Source: Dehalococcoidia bacterium
Lineage (GTDB): Bacteria > Chloroflexota > Dehalococcoidia > Lucifugimonadales > Lucifugimonadaceae
Direction of reading: 5' to 3'
Assembly: GCA_028278465.1 (NCBI GenBank)
Contig: JANQEF010000092.1
Coordinates: 1-11,068 of the forward strand
Length of the DNA: 11,068 nucleotides
Numbering within the stretch: position 1 is the first letter of the stretch; each line of letters opens with the position of its first letter. The notes below the pieces were generated by a model that did no database searches, was not told the DNA's origin, and saw only the letters and a program-made list of their open reading frames with translations. Of the stretch, positions 6,798-11,068 are shown in pieces. The translations under genes and the position numbers were made by a program.

Positions 6798-8270
6798 TCA
6801 GGAAAGCGTCAGGCGGCGGGTGGCGTAGATCGCATCGTCTTCCATACCCGGCCTGCGACGCCTGCGCCTCGCAACCTCGGTCTCCTGCGCCATGTGCGCC
6901 ACCGCCTCCGACACGTTCTGCGCTACGCGCTCGTCGAACACGCTGGGGATGATGAAGTCCTCGGAGATGGCGTTCGACGGAATCACGTCTGCGATGGCCT
7001 GCGCCGCCGCTATCTTCATGTCGTCGTTGATCTCCCGCGCACGCACATCCAGCACGCCTGCGAAGAGGCCGGGGAAGCACAGCGAGTTGTTGACCTGGTT
7101 CGGGTAGTCGGTGCGGCCGGTCGCCATGATCCGCACATTTTCCGGCACATCCTCGGGCCAGATCTCCGGGTCCGGGTTCGAAAGCGCAAACACGATCGCA
7201 TCGTCGGTCATGGTGGCGATCTGCTCAGGCGTCACCAGACCGGGGCCGGCAAGGCCGAGGAACACATCGGCGTCCTTCAGCCCCTCTTCCAGCGAGCCGG
7301 TGAAGCCGTCCGGGTTCGTGTTGTCCGCGTACCACTGCTTCATGGCGTTATCGCCGTAGTCGCGGTTTTCGGAGAGAGCGCCCTGCCGGTCGAATCCGAT
7401 GATGTTCTTCACGCCGTAAGAGTGCAGGATCTTCGTGCACGCCGTTCCGGACGCGCCAACACCTGCGACAACCACTTTCAGGTCCCGCGGCTGCTTCTTC
7501 ACGAGCCGCAACGCGTTGATCAGCCCGGCGAGCACCACCACCGCGGTGCCGTGCTGGTCGTCGTGGAACACGGGGATATCGAGTTCCTTCTTGAGCCGCT
7601 CCTCGATCTCGAAGCACCGCGGCGCGCTGATGTCCTCCAGGTTGATCCCGCCGAAACCCGGCGCAATCGCCTTCACAATGCTGATGATTTCTTCGGTGTC
7701 CTGGGTGTCGACGACAACCGGCCACGCATCGACCCCGCCGAACTCCTTGAAAAGCAGCGCCTTGCCTTCCATCACCGGGAGCGACGCCGCGGCGCCGATG
7801 TTCCCCAGCCCAAGCACGGCGCTGCCATCGCTGACCACGGCAACCGAGTGTCCCTTACCTGTGAGTGACCAGACTGCTTCGGGGTCGTCGTGGATCGCCA
7901 TGCAGACGCGTCCGACGCCGGGCGTGTACGCCTTCGACATGTCGTCGCGGGTGTTGACCGCGAGCTTGCTGCGCATCTCGATCTTGCCGCCGAGGTGAAG
8001 CAGGAACGTCGGGTCGGAGACGGTGCGAATGCTCACGTCCTCGACCGCTGCGATCGCCTCCGTCACCTCCTGGCCGTGTTCGATCGAGCGGGCGTTGATC
8101 GTGAAGTCGCGGACCATCATTCCGCTGGAGGTGGAGACGACGTCGATGGCCGAGGCGTCGCCGCCCGCGTCGCCGATAGCCGAGGTGATCAGGCCGAGCA
8201 TTCCCGGCTTATTCGGGTACTCGGCTCGAACGGTGATGCTGTATGCGACTCCTGGTGCCGGTCCAGCCAT
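6798..8270 (-). CDS. NAD(P)-dependent malic enzyme with N-terminal ACT domain
   Basis: Malic enzyme decarboxylates malate to pyruvate, making NADH or NADPH. In this 490-residue protein an ACT regulatory domain comes first (about 10-88; SITVRAEYPNKPGMLG, then DVVSTSSGMMVRDFTI). The malic domain follows with AYTPGVGRVC (114-123) containing the catalytic Tyr, VVSDGSAVLGLGNIG (146-159), Lys170, and FHDDQHGTAVVVLAG for the metal site. The Rossmann part has GVGASGTA (270-277) and ALSNPDPEIWPED. The frame stays open to an ATG at 8363, but I choose the ATG at 8270. AAGGAG lies 9 nt upstream of it, and the ACT domain begins just after it. The C-terminus has an RRRRRRP run. ACT domains usually bind amino acids, so allosteric control is likely, with unknown ligand. 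Cofactor preference cannot be read. Confidence 0.93.
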   Translation of the reverse strand: MAGPAPGVAYSITVRAEYPNKPGMLGLITSAIGDAGGDASAIDVVSTSSGMMVRDFTINARSIEHGQEVTEAIAAVEDVSIRTVSDPTFLLHLGGKIEMRSKLAVNTRDDMSKAYTPGVGRVCMAIHDDPEAVWSLTGKGHSVAVVSDGSAVLGLGNIGAAASLPVMEGKALLFKEFGGVDAWPVVVDTQDTEEIISIVKAIAPGFGGINLEDISAPRCFEIEERLKKELDIPVFHDDQHGTAVVVLAGLINALRLVKKQPRDLKVVVAGVGASGTACTKILHSYGVKNIIGFDRQGALSENRDYGDNAMKQWYADNTNPDGFTGSLEEGLKDADVFLGLAGPGLVTPEQIATMTDDAIVFALSNPDPEIWPEDVPENVRIMATGRTDYPNQVNNSLCFPGLFAGVLDVRAREINDDMKIAAAQAIADVIPSNAISEDFIIPSVFDERVAQNVSEAVAHMAQETEVARRRRRRPGMEDDAIYATRRLTLS

Positions 8271-8611
8271 GCTGAACAACTCCTTGTTGGCGGTCAGAAC
8301 ACGCGCAGCAGGTGGCGCGGGTGAATCGAATTTCCGGAATGTCTGAATACTAGAACCGGGCATCGGACCGGCTGCTGCTCAGGCCTGCCAATCCCAACTA
8401 GACTCCAGTTCGAGCAAATCTTAACACCGCGGCCTGCTGGACCACCTTGTGAATCCGAGGCCGTCTGAGCGCCGATTCGGTCTATCGAAGCCTTACGAAC
8501 GGCGCATCCGGAGTCGCCAGGACCATCATCGCGCCGAGCCTCTTCACTCGGCGGCGGCGAAAATGTCGTAAAGTGCCACCGACGTTCAGGCGGCCACATC
8601 AGGAGACGAGA
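8271..8611. promoter_or_regulatory. Divergent intergenic region between malic enzyme and FNR-like gene
   Basis: This 341-bp gap separates two genes transcribed away from each other, so both promoters should lie here. Apart from the two ribosome-binding sites I see no strong -35/-10 pair. A TAGTAT on the minus strand near 8347 and a TAAAGT on the plus strand near 8570 could be -10 elements, but neither has a convincing -35 at 16-18 nt. No operator palindrome, riboswitch or small gene stands out. Both flanking ORFs extend into the gap, which is expected at this GC content. Confidence 0.5.
8280..8285 (-). promoter_or_regulatory. Ribosome-binding site fixing the malic enzyme start
   Basis: The minus strand reads AAGGAG here, 9 nt before the ATG at 8270. 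The alternative in-frame ATG at 8363 has no purine tract upstream and would add 31 residues of no recognisable domain. This supports the shorter 490-residue protein. Confidence 0.8.
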
Positions 8612-9394
8612 ATGACGCAAGCGCAGGACCAGACGCCGGCCATCAGGGGAAAGTTCACCACCGCAACGATCACCCGCAGGGAGGACATCGCGCACGACCT
8701 GTGGAAGATCTGGCTGAAGCCCGAGCAGCCGTTCATGTTCAAGCCGGGCCAGTACTGCACCATCGGCGCCGGCGGCATCGAACGGCCTTACTCCATCGTC
8801 TCATCGCCCGACGAGCCGGAGATCGAGCTTTTCATCGAGCTTGTGCCACTTCCCGACGGCAACCTCACACCTATCCTGTACGAGATGGGTGTCGGCGAAA
8901 CGGTCACGCTGCGGCCGCGGCCCAAGGGCATCTTCGTCCTGCAGCCGAGCTACAAAAACCATGTGCTCGTGGGCACCGTCACCGGCACTGTGCCCTACGT
9001 CAGCATGCTGCGGAAGTTCCTCAACGACCCAGCCTGGCCCGAAAGCGACGATGTCCAGCGCTCCGACCACCGCTTCTTCGTGCTCGAGGGCGCGAGCTAC
9101 AAGCACGAGTTTGGATACGACGATGAGCTCGGTGACCTGGCCGATAAGCACGACTTCATCGAGTTCCTGCCTTCTGTAAGCCGCCCTGACGAGGAGCCGA
9201 ACGAGGGCTGGACCGGCGCCACCGGCCGCATCAACACGCTGGTCGAGGACTACGTGGCTGAGAAGGGACTGGCGCCTGCTGACACCTGCATCTACGCCTG
9301 TGGTCATCCCCAGATGATCGAGGACGTGAAGGCGCGCTTCGCAGACACCGATTACCACTTCATCGAAGAGCGGTTCTGGAAGGAAGATGACTAG
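8612..9394 (+). CDS. Ferredoxin-NADP+ reductase-like flavoprotein (FNR/Fpr family)
   Basis: A 260-residue FAD protein that should shuttle electrons between NADP(H) and ferredoxin or flavodoxin. The order is N-terminal FAD beta-barrel with PGQYCTIGA and the flavin motif ERPYSIVSSP, then MGVGETVTLRPRPKGIFVL, then the nucleotide-binding domain with GTVTGTVPYVSMLRKF. It continues with the ACGHPQMIEDV motif and ends in HFIEERFWKEDD, an aromatic-rich tail like bacterial Fpr. The nucleotide loop is atypical: GTVTGTVP replaces the common GTGTGIAP. The ATG at 8612 is preferred over the in-frame GTG at 8573, because AGGAG (8601-8605) lies 6 nt upstream. It diverges from the malic enzyme, and a link through NADPH supply is possible but unproved. 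Confidence 0.9.
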   Translation: MTQAQDQTPAIRGKFTTATITRREDIAHDLWKIWLKPEQPFMFKPGQYCTIGAGGIERPYSIVSSPDEPEIELFIELVPLPDGNLTPILYEMGVGETVTLRPRPKGIFVLQPSYKNHVLVGTVTGTVPYVSMLRKFLNDPAWPESDDVQRSDHRFFVLEGASYKHEFGYDDELGDLADKHDFIEFLPSVSRPDEEPNEGWTGATGRINTLVEDYVAEKGLAPADTCIYACGHPQMIEDVKARFADTDYHFIEERFWKEDD

Positions 9395-9555
9395 GCGGCG
9401 GAGCCGCATCTCCTGTCCGCCAGCGTCCTTCTCATGCGGTAAGATTCGCGGCGCACTGAACTGACCGCACATCGAAACGCGATCCTGCGAACCCGGACGG
9501 CTGACGCGCCGCGACCGGTTCGCCATGACACGGCAACCACACAACGGAGATCAAC

Positions 9556-10449
9556 ATGGCAGAAAAGATAGGTTTCGTCGGCCTCGGCATCATGGGGAAG
9601 CCGATGGCCCGCAACTTGATGAAGGCCGGCTACGAAGTCACCGTCTTCGACCTCTTCCCTGAACCCGTTGACGAGCTGGTGAGCGAAGGCGCAGGCCGCG
9701 CCGAGTCCGGCGCAGACGTCGCCAGCAAATCCAGCATCGTCGTGACGATGGTGCAGAACAGCCCGCAGTCTGAGGCGGCGATCCTCGGTGAGAACGGCGT
9801 GCTGTCCGGCGCCAGCAAAGGCGACCTGATCGTAGACATGAGCTCCATCGAGCCCGGCTCCTCGCAGAAGATCGGCGCAGCCTGCGATGAAGCAGGCGTC
9901 GGCTTCCTGGATGCTCCGGTGTCCGGTGGTGAACCGTTCGCCGTGTCCGGCGACCTGGCGATCATGGTCGGTGGCAACGCCTCGGACTTCGAGACGGCGA
10001 AGCCGCTGTTCGATGTGATGGGCAAGTCGTCCGTGCTGTGCGGCGGTCACGGCGCGGGCAACGTGGTCAAGCTCGCCAACCAGATCTGCGTGGCGTCGAA
10101 CATCATGGGTCTCGCCGAGGCGATGACGCTGGCTGCTAAGGCCGGCGTGAACCCGGAAACGGTGTTCGATGCGATCAAGGGCGGACTGGCCGGCAGCAAC
10201 GTGATGAACGCCAAGGCGCCGATGATGTTCGAGCGCAACTTCAACCCGGGTTTCCGGATCGAGCTGCACTACAAGGACCTGAACAATGCCATGACGGCGG
10301 CGAACTCGCTGAACGTGCCGCTGGTGATGACGGCGCAGATGCAGCAGATCCTGGGCGCGCTGCTGGAGTGGGGACACGGCAAGGAGGACCACGCCGGCTT
10401 CCTGCACTTTCCGGAGCGGCTCTCAGGCGTCGAGGTCAAGAAGTTCTAG
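9556..10449 (+). CDS. 2-hydroxy-3-oxopropionate (tartronate semialdehyde) reductase-like beta-hydroxyacid dehydrogenase
   Basis: A 297-residue NAD-binding protein of the 3-hydroxyisobutyrate/6-phosphogluconate dehydrogenase family. The N-terminal cofactor motif is GFVGLGIMGKPMARNL (6-21). The substrate-binding signature DAPVSGGEPFAVSGDLAIMVGG spans 119-140. The catalytic lysine is Lys172 in GAGNVVKLANQI, with Asn175, and HYKDLNNAM gives Lys240. The C-terminal half closely resembles E. coli GarR (GGLAGS, AKAP, NFNPGFRIELH), so reduction of tartronate semialdehyde to glycerate is the best guess. 3-hydroxyisobutyrate or succinate-semialdehyde reduction cannot be excluded. GGAG at 9546-9549 lies 6 nt before the ATG. 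It follows the FNR-like gene by 161 bp. No glyoxylate carboligase is adjacent in this window to confirm the pathway. Confidence 0.88.
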   Translation: MAEKIGFVGLGIMGKPMARNLMKAGYEVTVFDLFPEPVDELVSEGAGRAESGADVASKSSIVVTMVQNSPQSEAAILGENGVLSGASKGDLIVDMSSIEPGSSQKIGAACDEAGVGFLDAPVSGGEPFAVSGDLAIMVGGNASDFETAKPLFDVMGKSSVLCGGHGAGNVVKLANQICVASNIMGLAEAMTLAAKAGVNPETVFDAIKGGLAGSNVMNAKAPMMFERNFNPGFRIELHYKDLNNAMTAANSLNVPLVMTAQMQQILGALLEWGHGKEDHAGFLHFPERLSGVEVKKF

Positions 10450-10468
10450 GCTTTGCAGAAGCGATTCG

Positions 10469-10504
10469 ACGGCGGCGAAGGGACGGCAAACCTCGCCGCC
10501 GTTT
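10469..10504 (+). terminator. Probable terminator after the dehydrogenase gene
   Basis: ACGGCGGCGA (10469-10478) and TCGCCGCCGT (10493-10502) form a perfect 10-bp GC-rich stem with a 14-nt loop, starting 20 bp after the stop codon. The T run after it is only three bases (10502-10504), so it may be a weak intrinsic terminator or a 3' RNA-protecting hairpin. Confidence 0.6.
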
Positions 10505-10545
10505 CGCGCCTGGCGACAAGCCGCGGATCCGTCACGCCGCGGCCG

Positions 10546-10575
10546 TTGACTATCTTCTACATCCGGCCATATCAT
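10546..10575 (+). promoter_or_regulatory. Sigma-70-type promoter for the riboswitch transcript
   Basis: TTGACT (10546-10551) is followed by an 18-nt spacer and TATCAT (10570-10575), each matching five of six consensus bases. Transcription would begin near 10582, shortly before the cobalamin aptamer. This is the best housekeeping promoter in the window, placed exactly where the riboswitch needs one. Confidence 0.8.
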
Positions 10576-10594
10576 CCTTCCGCTGTCGAAACGA

Positions 10595-10783
10595 CAACAC
10601 CTCCCGGGTGCCGTCCGGCCTGCAAACAGGAAGGGCCGGCGGTGAAAAGGGAAAGCGGTGAGATTCCGCTGCGGTAGCGCCACTGTGATCGGCGAGTCCG
10701 CCTGCAACTGCCACTGACCGGCCAACGCCGGACGGGAAGGCGCAGGAGGACACTGGAGCCGAGAGTCAGGAGACCTGCCCGGA
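10595..10783 (+). ncRNA. Cobalamin (AdoCbl-type) riboswitch aptamer
   Basis: The conserved landmarks occur in order: GGTGCC (10607-10612), GAAAAGGGAA (10643-10652), GGTGAGATTCC (10657-10667), GCGCCACTGTGA (10677-10688), and the 3' core GTCAGGAGACCTGCC (10765-10779). A second GCCACTG occurs at 10710-10716. These match the known cobalamin riboswitch consensus. The outer limits are approximate. Downstream, GGAGAG (10781-10786) can pair with CTCTCC (10818-10823) to form the P13-like hairpin that in this class carries the kissing loop. The downstream gene looks like a B12/iron-type ABC permease, consistent with cobalamin control. Confidence 0.95.
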
Positions 10784-10893
10784 GAGGTTGAGTGACTGCT
10801 TCCCGCCGTGGGAGTGGCTCTCCGCTTTGAGGCTCCGGCTCCGTTCGTTAAGCGTTCGCAATCGAACGCCCGGAACACCGCAAGGCAAGAGAC

Positions 10894-10922
10894 AAAACCC
10901 TGGCGCGAGCGTCGGGGTTTTT
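10894..10922 (+). terminator. Intrinsic terminator in the riboswitch expression platform
   Basis: AAAACCC pairs with GGGTTTT, and the stem continues through U-G, G-C, G-U, C-G and G-C pairs to a CGAG tetraloop. That makes 12 bp, from 10894-10905 to 10910-10921, running into a U tract of five. It lies between the aptamer and the GTG of the permease gene, only 3 nt before the proposed start. Bound cobalamin would be expected to favour this hairpin. I could not find a clean antiterminator arm. Confidence 0.85.
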
Positions 10923-10925
10923 CGC

Positions 10926-11068
10926 GTGCTGCGCACTTCGGTACGGAAACAACGCGGCCTTATCGCCGCATCGTCGGTCGTGAACCGGCTCGTGATCGGC
11001 TTCGTGGTGATCGGTGTCATGCTGCTCGCCGCAACGCTGGTCGCGCTCTCCACCGGCCCGGTCGCCAT
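10926..11068 (+). CDS. Probable BtuC/FecCD-type ABC transporter permease, N-terminal part, cut by window edge
   Basis: Only 47 codons are visible, from a GTG at 10926. The peptide has a basic N-terminus (LRTSVRKQRG), then a hydrophobic segment of about 25 residues (LVIGFVVIGVMLLAATLVAL). It continues STGPVA, the position where FecCD permeases carry their short SxGxVxI motif after helix 1. With a cobalamin riboswitch directly upstream, a vitamin B12 importer permease (BtuC) is the best reading. A signal-anchored binding protein is possible. The start is uncertain, since no clear Shine-Dalgarno sequence precedes the GTG and the terminator stem occupies that position. Later GTG codons at 10979 and 10991 are alternatives. 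Confidence 0.6.
   Translation, partial: MLRTSVRKQRGLIAASSVVNRLVIGFVVIGVMLLAATLVALSTGPVA

Noticed and set aside
6396..7868. A 490-codon plus-strand open frame antisense to the FAD oxidoreductase and malic enzyme
   Set aside because: Its translation is Arg/His/Val-rich with no recognisable domain, and it opposes two clear conserved genes. High GC content makes such antisense frames common.
8271..8363. N-terminal 31-residue extension of the malic enzyme from the ATG at 8363
   Set aside because: No ribosome-binding site, no domain content, and a strong AAGGAG sits before the internal ATG at 8270.
9394..9421. Imperfect hairpin directly after the FNR-like stop codon (GGCGG/CCGCC with inner GGAG/CTCC)
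   Set aside because: There is no U tract, and GC-rich hairpins of this quality are expected by chance here, so I do not call a terminator.
9440..9445. TAAGAT as a possible -10 box for the dehydrogenase gene
   Set aside because: No -35-like hexamer lies at 16-18 nt, and no extended -10 is present.
9391..10407. A 338-codon minus-strand open frame opposite the dehydrogenase gene
   Set aside because: His/Arg/Val-rich translation without motifs, covering an unmistakable beta-hydroxyacid dehydrogenase on the plus strand.
10766..11068. A 100-codon minus-strand open frame running off the right edge
   Set aside because: It lies across the riboswitch platform and the permease start, is Thr/Ser/Arg-rich, and shows no domain or ribosome-binding site.

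Overview
This is a dense, high-GC bacterial chromosomal window of housekeeping and metabolic genes. There are no mobile elements, tRNAs, rRNAs or CRISPR arrays that I can see. The gene set fits a high-GC Gram-positive-type lineage. It includes a pyrR-pyrB-pyrC-carA cluster with an RNA attenuator, an ACT-domain malic enzyme, a DinB/DUF664 protein, a BtuC-like permease behind a cobalamin riboswitch, and GTG/TTG starts. My best guess is Chloroflexota (Dehalococcoidia/SAR202-like), with Actinomycetota as the alternative. This is inference from content, not a database result.

Left part, minus strand (about 3932 down to 1): a pyrimidine biosynthesis operon, pyrR-pyrB-pyrC-carA, with carA cut by the window edge. 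Its leader between 3711 and 3932 holds a complete PyrR attenuator. Reading down the transcript, there is an extended -10 promoter, a PyrR binding loop (anti-antiterminator), an antiterminator arm, and a perfect 9-bp intrinsic terminator with seven U residues. pyrR and pyrB overlap by ATGA. A previously easy-to-miss 19-codon ORF links pyrC to carA, overlapping each by 4 nt.

Middle part, minus strand (8270 down to 4022): an ACT-domain malic enzyme, a DAO-family FAD oxidoreductase, a SprT-like zinc metalloprotein, a DinB-family protein and a VOC (glyoxalase-like) protein. They are closely spaced in one direction and may be co-transcribed. Their functions are not obviously one pathway.

Right part, plus strand: a ferredoxin-NADP+ reductase-like flavoprotein diverges from the malic enzyme across a 341-bp gap. 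It is followed by a tartronate-semialdehyde-reductase-like dehydrogenase with a hairpin after it. Next come a good sigma-70-type promoter, an AdoCbl-type cobalamin riboswitch, a strong intrinsic terminator, and the first 47 codons of a probable BtuC/FecCD permease, cut by the right edge. Vitamin B12 most likely represses an importer here by premature termination.

The window is mostly conventional. The best material is regulatory RNA: two different metabolite-responsive attenuators (PyrR protein/UMP and cobalamin) in 11 kb, and the small coupled ORF. I found no convincing evidence of a new multi-gene system.
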